A DNA stretch of 64,000 bases from contig CANQVS010000001.1 of the NCBI GenBank assembly GCA_947627345.1, positions 1 to 64,000 of the forward strand. The letters are read 5' to 3'. Under the pieces are notes generated by a model, which worked only from the letters and a program-made list of their open reading frames with translations, had not been told where the DNA came from and did no database searches. The translations under genes were made by a program, and so were the position numbers. The DNA comes from an uncultured Clostridia bacterium (GTDB lineage Bacteria; Bacillota; Clostridia; Oscillospirales; Acutalibacteraceae). Shown piece by piece: positions 1-8,182 of this stretch (position 1 is its first letter; each line of letters opens with the position of its first letter).

Positions 1-2319
1 AAATATAATCCAAAAGACAATGAGGCGTCAGTAGCTGTTTTCTTTGATATAAAATATCTAGGGAAAAAACAAATAGGAGATAACGTCTATTCCTACACCG
101 TTGATAATGATAGTTTTAATATGATTATATTTAACGGCAACGGAGGAAGTGTGCAGACAAAAGACGCTGATTATCCGGGTGGCGGAAAAATTTATGACAA
201 TTCCACAGGTCAATGGTCGGTATATGATACATCTACCATTCAGCCGGTAATTTCCGCTTCAAAAAATTCGGGAAATTACAAAAGCGACACGCTTACAGTA
301 ACAATTACAGCGCAGTACGCTGACAGCGCGTCTTATTCTCTTGACGGCGGTTCACCTGTAAGCTTCAGCGGTTCTGCTGACGTTACAATCGGCGCGGGAC
401 TTCCAATAGGTTCTAAAACTACCTTAACGGTAACCGCGACCAATTCTAACGGTACCGCAACCGAAACTTATACATACACTAAGGCTGACCCCACACAGTT
501 TAACGACGGCTCCACAAGCCCTGCTCTCGGCGGACGTTACGGAACAAACCCGAACGGCGGAGTAGGCGTTCGTAAAACCATTTCTATTGACGGAAACAAA
601 TCCGATTGGGAACAGTCAATGCTCGTTGCGCAAGGCGTAGCTAACGACGACCCCCGCGTTTACTGCCATTGGTCAATGCACGAAGTTCCGATTGATAATT
701 ATGCTCTTTACGCTGCATGGGATAATGATAATCTTTATCTTATGTACGAGATGGTTAACGTACAGGATATAGTTGCACCGCAGGATGATTTTCCGCTTAG
801 TCAAGGCGCTTTAAGTATTTATAATTATCCTGTATTTGTTTATTTGAATACAGGTGACGGACAGAGCCACGGAAATACTTCTTATGGTACATTATGGGAT
901 ACAGGAAACACTATGGATGCTAATATATCGCACGTTGTAGCGTTTTCAACAAACCTCTCAAACGGACCGTTTATCTATGAAAGTGATTCAAATGGGTTGC
1001 TCCAGGAAAAATATTCATATCAAGGTACAGGAGTAAACGTTAAATACGGTACGGGAAAAACTCTCTCAGGGCATCTTTACGGAATAAATGCCGCGGGAAC
1101 TGACCAGGGAAGGGTTGCAGGTGATACATTAGAGGATTCCTCAAAATGGGTTGATTTCTATGAATTAGGTCACAAATCATCTTTAGATATGTTCTATGAG
1201 GCTTCAATTCCGCTTAAAAATTTGGGAATTTCCGCTTCCGATATTGAAAGCAGCGGTTTAGGTGTTTTGCAGGTGTCAACTTACGGTACTTCAGGTATGG
1301 ACTGTCTGCCATACGACCTTTCAATGCAGGATAACGCGGCAAAGCCGTACAGTAAAGATGAATCAACATCAATGGAAAAAGAGGATTCCGACCATATTAC
1401 AGTGCCTATGGCACGTGTAGGCAGAGGAGCAGGAAGCAATCCTTCCACTAATCCTACAACACCTATACCTACGACACTACCCTCAACTACGGTAACATCA
1501 CAGCCGACGCAGACGCCTTCAACGACTGTAACATCAGAACCTACAACATCAACTGAAGCGCCGACTCCGCCTGTATCATCAAGCACTGCCGATACACAGG
1601 TAACCTGGGATACATCTCCCACATATACAAATCCCGTACCAACTTCACAGGACACTACTTCGGGCATTGAAACAAATCCGACAACAAATCCGACAACAAA
1701 TCCGATTGAATCGTCAACTGACCCGCAGGAATCATCATCTTCATCAGAAGATGTTTCAACGGGAGCTACTGATACGACAGGCGGAACCGACCCGCAGGAG
1801 TCTACTGATTACACAGACCCGTCATCAACTAATACCGAGCCTTCCGAAACAACCACAGCTCCGACAACACCAAAACAAAAAACAATTTCCTCAAGCTTTA
1901 AGATGAAGGCAGGCGCAAGCAAGAGTATAAAGGTTTCCGGCAAGGGCGTTAAATACTCAAGCACAAAGAAAAAGGTTGTAAAGGTTTCGTCAAAAGGAAA
2001 AGTTACCGCTCTTACAAAAGGTACCTCTACAGTAACCGTTAAGGCAGGAAATACTACCTATAAATATAAAATTACCGTAACGTCTAATCCTAAGCTTTCA
2101 AAGTCAAAGGTAAAGGTTAAAAAGGGTAAAACCGTTTCGGTTACAATTAAGGGAAAAGCGTCAGGCGTTAATAACAAATACAAAAATACTAAATACGCTA
2201 AAGTAACCTCTAAAAAATCTGCGAAGAAAATTAAAATAATAGGAAAGAAAAAAGGCTCAACCAAGCTTTATGTAACAGTAAACGGTAAAAAGCTGAAACT
2301 TAAAGTAACAGTAATTTAA
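1..2319 (+). CDS. Secreted starch-active protein, C-terminal part (5' end outside window)
   Basis: The reading frame is open from base 1, so the gene starts upstream; 772 codons are visible and the ATG at 121 is internal. Bases 1-235 resemble a family 26 starch-binding module (IIFNGNGG, then SVQTKDADYPGG). Bases about 240-490 form an Ig/chitobiase-C-like domain (IGSKTTLTVTATNSNGTATE). Bases about 500-1430 form a larger beta-rich domain starting near TISIDGNKSDWEQ, of a kind I recall at the C-terminus of clostridial alpha-amylases (DOMON/CBM9-like). A Thr/Pro/Ser linker (1435-1880) leads to two Lys-rich Big_2-like Ig repeats (1885-2316). No catalytic domain, LPXTG motif or dockerin is visible. 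Probably the tail of an extracellular GH13 amylase or pullulanase; the starch-binding call is fairly firm, the enzyme class is inference because the catalytic part is missing. A terminator follows. Confidence 0.7.
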   Translation, partial: KYNPKDNEASVAVFFDIKYLGKKQIGDNVYSYTVDNDSFNMIIFNGNGGSVQTKDADYPGGGKIYDNSTGQWSVYDTSTIQPVISASKNSGNYKSDTLTVTITAQYADSASYSLDGGSPVSFSGSADVTIGAGLPIGSKTTLTVTATNSNGTATETYTYTKADPTQFNDGSTSPALGGRYGTNPNGGVGVRKTISIDGNKSDWEQSMLVAQGVANDDPRVYCHWSMHEVPIDNYALYAAWDNDNLYLMYEMVNVQDIVAPQDDFPLSQGALSIYNYPVFVYLNTGDGQSHGNTSYGTLWDTGNTMDANISHVVAFSTNLSNGPFIYESDSNGLLQEKYSYQGTGVNVKYGTGKTLSGHLYGINAAGTDQGRVAGDTLEDSSKWVDFYELGHKSSLDMFYEASIPLKNLGISASDIESSGLGVLQVSTYGTSGMDCLPYDLSMQDNAAKPYSKDESTSMEKEDSDHITVPMARVGRGAGSNPSTNPTTPIPTTLPSTTVTSQPTQTPSTTVTSEPTTSTEAPTPPVSSSTADTQVTWDTSPTYTNPVPTSQDTTSGIETNPTTNPTTNPIESSTDPQESSSSSEDVSTGATDTTGGTDPQESTDYTDPSSTNTEPSETTTAPTTPKQKTISSSFKMKAGASKSIKVSGKGVKYSSTKKKVVKVSSKGKVTALTKGTSTVTVKAGNTTYKYKITVTSNPKLSKSKVKVKKGKTVSVTIKGKASGVNNKYKNTKYAKVTSKKSAKKIKIIGKKKGSTKLYVTVNGKKLKLKVTVI

Positions 2320-2330
2320 ATAACTGACTG

Positions 2331-2362
2331 CAAGGCTCTCGTCTACGGGAGCCTTGTTTATT
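2331..2362 (+). terminator. Rho-independent terminator after the amylolytic gene
   Basis: Perfect 8-bp stem CAAGGCTC/GAGCCTTG (2331-2338 with 2349-2356) closed by a 10-base loop and followed by a T-rich stretch. It lies 11 bases after the stop codon. Confidence 0.85.
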
Positions 2363-2438
2363 TATAATTTTTTATTAAAACGTAAATCAAGCTGACATAA
2401 TAAAGAGAAATATTATTAATTAAACATTTTATGCAATT

Positions 2439-2475
2439 GGTTGTATCGGGACAAAAAGTTTTGATACAACCTTTT
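2439..2475 (+). terminator. Second terminator-like hairpin upstream of sipL
   Basis: Perfect 9-bp stem GGTTGTATC/GATACAACC (2439-2447 with 2463-2471), then TTTTATTATTT. No gene ends just before it, because the upstream gene already has a terminator at 2331. It may insulate the sipL promoter, or end a short transcript of its own (a weak CTGACA...ATTAAT pair lies at 2392-2420). Confidence 0.6.
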
Positions 2476-2483
2476 ATTATTTG

Positions 2484-2512
2484 TCATATTTATTATTTGC
2501 CCTGAATAAAAT
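2484..2512 (+). promoter_or_regulatory. Candidate sigma-E promoter for sipL-spoIVA
   Basis: TCATATT (2484-2490) fits the sigma-E -35 consensus KMATATT exactly. After a 14-base spacer, AATAAAAT (2505-2512) matches the -10 consensus CATACAHT at 6 of 8 positions. The two downstream genes are classical sigma-E targets and sigE itself is at 43.7 kb. Consensus match by eye; not tested. Confidence 0.6.
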
Positions 2513-2542
2513 CTAACAGCAATAAAAAGGAGAGATAAATTT

Positions 2543-4072
2543 ATGGAATTTAATCTAAAAAAGACATCCGTAGGCGTGCTTTCGTCAGCTTTGGACGCCG
2601 TATCCGAACAGCCTGTCGATATTGATTTCACTCTGCCCGACTACTGTCCGGATATTGAAAAAATACTTCGATGTAAAATTACTCCGAAAATTTATAACCG
2701 TAATTTAAGCGGAGGACAACTCCAAATTGACGGTACAACCGTAGTAACTATACTTTACACCGACTCAAAAAACAGCGTGCGCGCGTGCGAGCAGTCTGTA
2801 CCGTTTAATACTTCGCTAAGTTTGAAAGAAATCCCCGATAACCCCGTTATTGAAACTTATACAAAGTGTGAGTATTTGAACTGCCGACCGCTATCCCAAC
2901 GGCGCTTGACAGTGCATGGAGCTTTCTCGCTTTACGCTAAAGTTTATAGCAGAGGAACAGTAGAACTTTTCTCTCCCGAAAACGACGAGGAACTTGAGTT
3001 TAATACTAAAAATATCACCGTGTCCGCTCTTACGGCTCTCTGCGAGGAGCAATTTTCAGCAGGTGATGAAATTCAAATTGTAAATAAACCGCCTGTTGAG
3101 CTTATTCTTGACAGCGATGTTCGGGCGAATATAACTGACTATAAAATAATTCCCGATAAATTAATGTTTAACGGCGAGCTCAGTGTGCGTCTTATTTATT
3201 TAAGCAGTGCAGACGCGACAACTCCGCAACAGATTGACTACGTTATTCCGTTCTCAAAAATTGTTGACTGTCACGGTTTAAACGAGAATACAACAGCATC
3301 CGTTAAGCTTTCCCTTTTGTCATATGATATAAGGTTAAAATCCGATATTCTTTCGGAAACTCCCGTTGTTAACATAGACAGCAGACTTTCTGCAACCGTT
3401 GCAGGATTTACCCCTGAGGAAGTAGAAGTCGTTTTGGACGCGTACAGCACTGAATTTCCCGTTGAACTCGAGAAATCGAGAATTACGGTTCCAATTGATA
3501 CAAAGGTGATAGAAGATACCTTTATGCTAAAAAACGCTGTTGAGCTTTCAGATTGTGACATTTCCGAAATTATCGACTTTAATGTAAATTATTCCTTGCA
3601 GAATTACATAGTTAACGATGAAAACATAACCTTAAATTCTAAGCTTAATGTTTGTATTTTAGCGCTTAACGGTGATAAAGAACCTGTTTATATTGAACGC
3701 GCGATAGAATTTGCAAAGGAAATTGAAAATACCAATGGATTTAATAACATAAGCGCCGTATCGGCTGAAATTTTAAGCGTTAGCTACAGAATATCCGATA
3801 ACAGCACAATAGAGCTTCGATGTGAAATTAAATATTCGATAACTGCCGATATAAACGAAAGCTATACTATTGTTTCGGCAATTACCGCTGATGAAGAAAA
3901 AAAGCTTTCAAAAAGGTCCTGCGCTTTAGTTCTCTATTTTGCTGACGCGGGAGAAGAGCTTTGGGATATTGCAAAACGCTATAATACAAGAAAAAAACTT
4001 ATTTATGAAGAAAACGAGATTGAGGGCGATGTGCTTGAAACCCCCGAAATGCTTTTAATACCGATGGTATAG
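2543..4072 (+). CDS. sipL: SipL-like spore coat morphogenetic protein (SPOCS repeats + LysM)
   Basis: A 509-residue protein with three SPOCS/DUF3794-type segments (roughly residues 30-120, 170-260 and 310-400) and a C-terminal LysM domain (about 463-509, ELWDIAKRYN and ending ETPEMLLIPMV). This is the architecture and about the length of Clostridioides difficile SipL, which binds SpoIVA through its LysM domain and is needed to place the coat around the forespore; it is the functional counterpart of Bacillus SpoVID. The ATG is preceded by AAAAGGAGAG. spoIVA starts 10 bases after the stop, so the two partners are co-transcribed, probably from the sigma-E promoter at 2484. The family call is secure; the name SipL rests on domain order plus the neighbour. 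Confidence 0.85.
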   Translation: MEFNLKKTSVGVLSSALDAVSEQPVDIDFTLPDYCPDIEKILRCKITPKIYNRNLSGGQLQIDGTTVVTILYTDSKNSVRACEQSVPFNTSLSLKEIPDNPVIETYTKCEYLNCRPLSQRRLTVHGAFSLYAKVYSRGTVELFSPENDEELEFNTKNITVSALTALCEEQFSAGDEIQIVNKPPVELILDSDVRANITDYKIIPDKLMFNGELSVRLIYLSSADATTPQQIDYVIPFSKIVDCHGLNENTTASVKLSLLSYDIRLKSDILSETPVVNIDSRLSATVAGFTPEEVEVVLDAYSTEFPVELEKSRITVPIDTKVIEDTFMLKNAVELSDCDISEIIDFNVNYSLQNYIVNDENITLNSKLNVCILALNGDKEPVYIERAIEFAKEIENTNGFNNISAVSAEILSVSYRISDNSTIELRCEIKYSITADINESYTIVSAITADEEKKLSKRSCALVLYFADAGEELWDIAKRYNTRKKLIYEENEIEGDVLETPEMLLIPMV

Positions 4073-4081
4073 GAGGATAAA

Positions 4082-5560
4082 ATGGAAGAAAGATCAGTTT
4101 ACAAGGATATATCACGACGTACAAACGGTGATGTATATGTTGGTGTTGTAGGTCCTGTTCGTACAGGAAAAAGTACATTTATAAAGCGGTTTATGGATAC
4201 TATAGTACTGCCGAATATCAGCGATGAGGGTGTGTACAGCCGTACGGTTGATGAATTGCCTCAATCCTCAGGCGGCAGGACAATTATGACCACCGAGCCT
4301 AAATTTATTCCCGAGGAAAGCGTTGAGATAACTCTCTCCGACAAGGCAAATTTAAACGTTCGTATGGTAGACTGCGTAGGTTACATCGTAGACAGCGCAA
4401 TCGGATATGTCGAGGACGAGGCGCCCCGAATGGTAAAAACCCCTTGGTTTGATGAGGAAATTCCGTTTGAACAGGCGGCAGAAATCGGCACAAAGAAGGT
4501 TATTACAGACCATAGTACTATAGGTCTTGTAATAACAACAGACGGCTCTATAACAGACCTCCCGCGCGAGGAATACGCCGAAGCGGAAAAAAGAGTTATT
4601 GACGAGCTGACTGCAATTAACAAGCCGTTTATTGTTCTTCTTAACTGCGTTGACCCTAACTCAAAAAGGTCCGTAGACCTTTCGAATGACCTCTCCGCAA
4701 AATATCAGGTTCCTGTTATCCCGGTTAACTGTATGGAACTTGACGAAACAGAGATAAAGCGTATATTGGCTCAGCTTTTGTTTGAATTTCCAATCAGGGA
4801 AATTTCGGTTGACATACCGCGCTGGGTAGTAACTTTGCCGAGAGATAACGAAACTAAAGCGTCAATTCTTGAATGTATCAAAAACGCAACCTCAAAAATA
4901 GAAAAAATCCGCCAGATACAAAATACCCTCAATGAGATTGCTGATTATGATTTTATTGAATATACTCGTCTTACGGATTTGAATCTCGGTAAAGGAGAGG
5001 CGAGCGTTTCGGTAGCAATTCCCAAAGAATTGTTTTACAATGTTCTTTCAGAGCGCACAGGGCTTGAAATTAACGATGAATGTTCGTTGCTTGAATGTAT
5101 TTCCGAGCTTTCTAAGAAACAGAAAGAATTTGATAAGATTGCTATGGCTTACCGTCAGGTTCAGGATACAGGTTACGGAATTGTGATGCCTACTATGGAA
5201 GAGCTTACCCTTGAAGAACCTCAGATTATTAAGCAGTCGGGCAAATACGGTATTCGCCTTAAAGCGTCTGCGCCGTCAATTCATATGATGAAGATAAATA
5301 CAAAAACCGAGGTAACGCCGATTGTAGGAAGCGAACAGCAAAGTCAGGAACTCGTTTCCTATATGTTGAAAGAGTTTGAGGAGGACCCTGCAAAAATTTG
5401 GGAGTCAAATATTTTCGGCAAAAGCGTTCACGAGCTTGTTAACGAGGGACTTCATAATAAGCTTTACCGTATGCCTAATGACGCGAGAGCAAAAATAGGG
5501 GAAACTATAGAAAAAATCACCAATAACGGTTGTAACGGTTTGATTTGTATAATCCTCTAA
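4082..5560 (+). CDS. spoIVA: Stage IV sporulation protein A, coat basement ATPase
   Basis: A 492-residue protein, the usual length for SpoIVA. The N-terminal TRAFAC-class P-loop domain has Walker A GPVRTGKST at residues 24-32 and a D-x-x-G-type motif (MVDCVGY). The middle and C-terminal domains follow, and the protein ends NGLICIIL, like the hydrophobic tip that in Bacillus contacts SpoVM and the outer forespore membrane. SpoIVA hydrolyses ATP to polymerise irreversibly around the forespore and forms the platform for coat assembly. RBS AGGAGG lies 5 bases before the ATG. Translated right after sipL, whose product is its partner. Expected to be mother-cell specific (sigma-E). No terminator was seen before the next promoter, so read-through toward 5708 is possible. 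Confidence 0.97.
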   Translation: MEERSVYKDISRRTNGDVYVGVVGPVRTGKSTFIKRFMDTIVLPNISDEGVYSRTVDELPQSSGGRTIMTTEPKFIPEESVEITLSDKANLNVRMVDCVGYIVDSAIGYVEDEAPRMVKTPWFDEEIPFEQAAEIGTKKVITDHSTIGLVITTDGSITDLPREEYAEAEKRVIDELTAINKPFIVLLNCVDPNSKRSVDLSNDLSAKYQVPVIPVNCMELDETEIKRILAQLLFEFPIREISVDIPRWVVTLPRDNETKASILECIKNATSKIEKIRQIQNTLNEIADYDFIEYTRLTDLNLGKGEASVSVAIPKELFYNVLSERTGLEINDECSLLECISELSKKQKEFDKIAMAYRQVQDTGYGIVMPTMEELTLEEPQIIKQSGKYGIRLKASAPSIHMMKINTKTEVTPIVGSEQQSQELVSYMLKEFEEDPAKIWESNIFGKSVHELVNEGLHNKLYRMPNDARAKIGETIEKITNNGCNGLICIIL

Positions 5561-5639
5561 AATTAATAACAAATTATACTAAAGAAATTTTTAAAAACTG
5601 TAAAAAATAACAAAATATTGAAAAAATAAATAATTATCG

Positions 5640-5668
5640 TTGAAACTTACCCCCGTATTAAGTATAAT
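5640..5668 (+). promoter_or_regulatory. Sigma-A-type promoter for the decarboxylase pair
   Basis: TTGAAA (5640-5645), a 17-base spacer and TATAAT (5663-5668). The spacer holds the left arm of the inverted repeat at 5647-5700. The transcript would begin near 5675, inside the loop of that repeat. Confidence 0.75.
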
Positions 5669-5700
5669 TATATTGTATAATGTGCTTAATATGGGGGTAA
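5647..5700 (+). promoter_or_regulatory. 16-bp inverted repeat overlapping promoter and oadG RBS
   Basis: TTACCCCCGTATTAAG (5647-5662) pairs with CTTAATATGGGGGTAA (5685-5700) over all 16 positions with one G-U pair; the loop is 22 bases. The left arm sits between -35 and -10. The right arm contains GGGGG, the only Shine-Dalgarno candidate for the ATG at 5708. It could be an operator in DNA, or a hairpin that hides the RBS in RNA reading through from spoIVA. Confidence 0.75.
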
Positions 5701-5707
5701 ATCGTAT

Positions 5708-6100
5708 ATGGATATAATGGATAAGCTTAATATATCCGCTTCTATGTTGCTTACAGGTTTTACAATTGTGTTTGCCGTTCTGTTTTTTCTCATTTTTTTA
5801 ATCTGGCTGTACGGCAAGATTATTACTAATGTGCAGACTAAAGCGGCTAAACGAAAAACCATAAAAATTCAGTCCGAACGTAAAACAGAACCGATTGAAA
5901 AGGTTCCTGTAAAGACCGATAGTAAAGCGCCCGTTTCTAAAAAAAGCGGAATTTCAGATGAAGTTGTCGCAGTAATTTCAGCGGCGGTTTACAGTATGTA
6001 CGGTTCCGCTGAAAAGGTTAAAATAAAAAGCATTAAGAAATCCTCGTCTCGCTCCGCGTGGGCTAATGCAGGTATTCTTAATAATACAAGACCGTTTTAA
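5708..6100 (+). CDS. Sodium-pump decarboxylase gamma subunit (OadG family)
   Basis: A 130-residue protein with one N-terminal membrane helix (residues about 13-38, LLTGFTIVFAVLFFLIFLIW) and a charged cytosolic tail ending TRPF. Small one-helix proteins of this kind are the gamma subunits of oxaloacetate or methylmalonyl-CoA decarboxylase sodium pumps, which assemble the alpha and beta subunits. The beta subunit follows 23 bases downstream, which supports the call despite low sequence conservation in this family. The carboxyltransferase (alpha) and biotin-carrier subunits are not in the window. An ATG at 5717 is a possible alternative start. Expression is probably controlled through the inverted repeat at 5647-5700. 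Confidence 0.75.
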   Translation: MDIMDKLNISASMLLTGFTIVFAVLFFLIFLIWLYGKIITNVQTKAAKRKTIKIQSERKTEPIEKVPVKTDSKAPVSKKSGISDEVVAVISAAVYSMYGSAEKVKIKSIKKSSSRSAWANAGILNNTRPF

Positions 6101-6123
6101 CTTTAGAGAAAGGAACCTGCGTA

Positions 6124-7362
6124 ATGGATATTTTAAATAAATTCATAGATGCCTTAGTCGGCATATTTAACGACTCGGGACTTATGACTCTCGACTGGCG
6201 TAACTATATTATGATTGCTGTAGCTTGCGTGCTGTTTTATCTTGCAATTAAAAAGCAGTATGAACCTCTTTTGCTTCTGCCAATAGCTTTCGGTATGCTT
6301 CTTGTAAATCTTTATCCGTCTATTATGGCAGCCCCTGAAACCACTTTTATGACCGAACAGCAGTGTATAGCGGCAAAGGGTACGATAGAGGGATATGCCA
6401 CGACTGTAATTGACGGGCAGACCTTTTACAATGTACCGCACTATGGAGGACTTTTCTATTATCTTTATCAGGGCGTAAAGCTCGGAATATATCCTCCTCT
6501 TATATTCTTAGGCGTAGGAGCAATGACCGACTTCGGTCCGCTTATCGCCAATCCTAAGAGTTTCATCCTCGGCGCTGCCGCTCAGATTGGTATTTTCATC
6601 ACATTTATCGGCGCTATTTTCCTCGGATTTACGGGCGCACAGGCAGGCGCTATCGGAATTATCGGCGGTGCGGACGGCCCTACCGCTATTTATGTTACAA
6701 CAAAGCTCGCTCCCGAGCTTTTAGGTTCAATCGCTATTGCCGCATACTCGTATATGGCGCTTGTCCCGATTATACAGCCTCCTATTATGCGTGCTCTTAC
6801 TACCAAGAAGGAGAGAGCTGTTCAGATGGAACAGCTTCGTCCCGTATCAAAGCTTGAGAAAATTATTTTCCCGGTAATTATCGTAATTGTTATTTCAATT
6901 CTCTTGCCTGATGCCGCGCCTCTTGTCGGTATGCTTATGTTTGGTAACCTCCTTAAGGAATCGGGAGTTGCCGACAGACTTTCAAAAACCGCTCAAAATG
7001 AGCTTATGAATATTATTACAATTTTCCTCGGTACAACAGTAGGCGCTACCGCAACCGGTGCAAACTTCCTCTCGTGGAGTACTATTAAGATTATTGCTTT
7101 GGGACTTTTGGCATTTATGATGGGTTCAGCCTGCGGCGTACTTTTCGGTAAAATTATGTATAAGCTTACAGGAGGCAAAGTCAACCCTCTTATCGGCTCG
7201 GCAGGCGTATCCGCCGTTCCTATGGCGGCTCGTGTATCCCAAAAAGTCGGACAGGAAGAAAATCCCGGAAACTTCCTTCTTATGCACGCTATGGGTCCAA
7301 ACGTTGCCGGCGTTATAGGCTCTGCTGTTGCAGCGGGTGTTCTTCTTAATGTTTTAAGATAA
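6124..7362 (+). CDS. Sodium-translocating decarboxylase beta subunit (OadB/MmdB family)
   Basis: A 412-residue polytopic membrane protein with about ten helices and the family hallmark GGADGPTAIYVTTKLAPELL (around residues 182-201), which carries the Asp implicated in sodium binding; a second conserved stretch is GATATGANFLSW near residue 307. The beta subunit decarboxylates carboxybiotin and couples this to export of sodium ions. The substrate (oxaloacetate, methylmalonyl-CoA or glutaconyl-CoA) is set by the absent alpha subunit, so I give no gene symbol. RBS AAAGGA precedes the ATG. Co-transcribed with the gamma subunit and closed by the terminator at 7375. An internal loop around residues 68-115 is longer than I expect for the family. 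Confidence 0.92.
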   Translation: MDILNKFIDALVGIFNDSGLMTLDWRNYIMIAVACVLFYLAIKKQYEPLLLLPIAFGMLLVNLYPSIMAAPETTFMTEQQCIAAKGTIEGYATTVIDGQTFYNVPHYGGLFYYLYQGVKLGIYPPLIFLGVGAMTDFGPLIANPKSFILGAAAQIGIFITFIGAIFLGFTGAQAGAIGIIGGADGPTAIYVTTKLAPELLGSIAIAAYSYMALVPIIQPPIMRALTTKKERAVQMEQLRPVSKLEKIIFPVIIVIVISILLPDAAPLVGMLMFGNLLKESGVADRLSKTAQNELMNIITIFLGTTVGATATGANFLSWSTIKIIALGLLAFMMGSACGVLFGKIMYKLTGGKVNPLIGSAGVSAVPMAARVSQKVGQEENPGNFLLMHAMGPNVAGVIGSAVAAGVLLNVLR

Positions 7363-7374
7363 TTTTGTTTTTTT

Positions 7375-7409
7375 AAGGCTGTCTTATTTTGACAGCCTTA
7401 ATTTTTTCA
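7375..7409 (+). terminator. Terminator after the beta subunit gene
   Basis: Perfect 9-bp stem AAGGCTGTC/GACAGCCTT (7375-7383 with 7391-7399), followed by AATTTTTTC. Confidence 0.85.
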
Positions 7410-7483
7410 TAATTCTAATTTAGAAATATAATTTATTAATTCTATTATATAATAATGCATATGTTAGATTGGGAGGGTATGTA

Positions 7484-8176
7484 ATGCCAAAGGATTTGAC
7501 TCCTCGAAAAATTTTTTATATGCTTATGCGTCACATAAAACTGATTATACTGACTACAGTTTTAGTAACGCTTATTGCCTACGGATATTCGAGCTTTTTT
7601 ATAACGCCCGTTTATTCAACTTCATCTCTTATTCTTATTCATAACTATAATGATGAGGTAGCTACTACGCGTTCAACGAATTATTACGATTCTAATAATC
7701 AGGGACGAGTTGCTGTAAGCGATATTCAGCAATCTGCGTCTCTTGCGGGAAGTTGTGTAATTCTATTTGAGAATATGCCCGAAATGACATCCTTGATGTC
7801 AGGAGCGTCGGTTACGTTTACTCAAGTTGAGGAATCAAGCTTTATCCGCATTGAAACTTCGTCATCCAATCCTCAGGTTGCCGCTAATGTGGCAAATCAG
7901 CTTGCAGACCAGGCGCCTAAATGTTTTGCGGATATGTATGGCGAGGGCAACGGTAAGGTTGACAAGATTACAGACGCCTCCGCGCCTTCATCGCCGTCAT
8001 CTCCTAACGTCAGACAAAATACAATCTTTGGATTTGGTATTGGTTTTGTTATAGGTATTCTCTTAGCCTTTATGCTCGAAATTATAGATACAACTCTCAA
8101 ACCAGGTGACGACATTGCAAAGATGTATAATATACCTGTTTTTGCTGAGATTATAGATTTTGAGAAAGCGGGGTAA
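7484..8176 (+). CDS. CpsC/CapA-type polysaccharide co-polymerase, kinase activator
   Basis: A 230-residue Wzz-domain protein with two membrane helices flanking an external domain (first helix about residues 18-40, second about 183-205, FGFGIGFVIGILLAFMLEII) and a Pro/Ser stretch (APSSPSSPNVRQ) just before the second helix, as in this family. Such proteins set polysaccharide chain length and, through their cytosolic C-terminus, activate a partner tyrosine kinase, which is the next gene. The longer frame starts at a TTG (7469), but GGGAGG at 7471-7476 is well placed only for the ATG at 7484. No glycosyltransferases, polymerase or CpsB-type phosphatase are adjacent, so the polysaccharide it serves must be encoded elsewhere. 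Confidence 0.88.
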   Translation: MPKDLTPRKIFYMLMRHIKLIILTTVLVTLIAYGYSSFFITPVYSTSSLILIHNYNDEVATTRSTNYYDSNNQGRVAVSDIQQSASLAGSCVILFENMPEMTSLMSGASVTFTQVEESSFIRIETSSSNPQVAANVANQLADQAPKCFADMYGEGNGKVDKITDASAPSSPSSPNVRQNTIFGFGIGFVIGILLAFMLEIIDTTLKPGDDIAKMYNIPVFAEIIDFEKAG

Positions 8177-8182
8177 GACAGT

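Noticed and set aside
1281-1667. Open frame on the minus strand opposite the Thr/Pro/Ser linker of the amylolytic protein
   Set aside because: Repetitive codons of the linker keep the opposite strand open; Val/Gly-rich low-complexity translation and no ribosome binding site.
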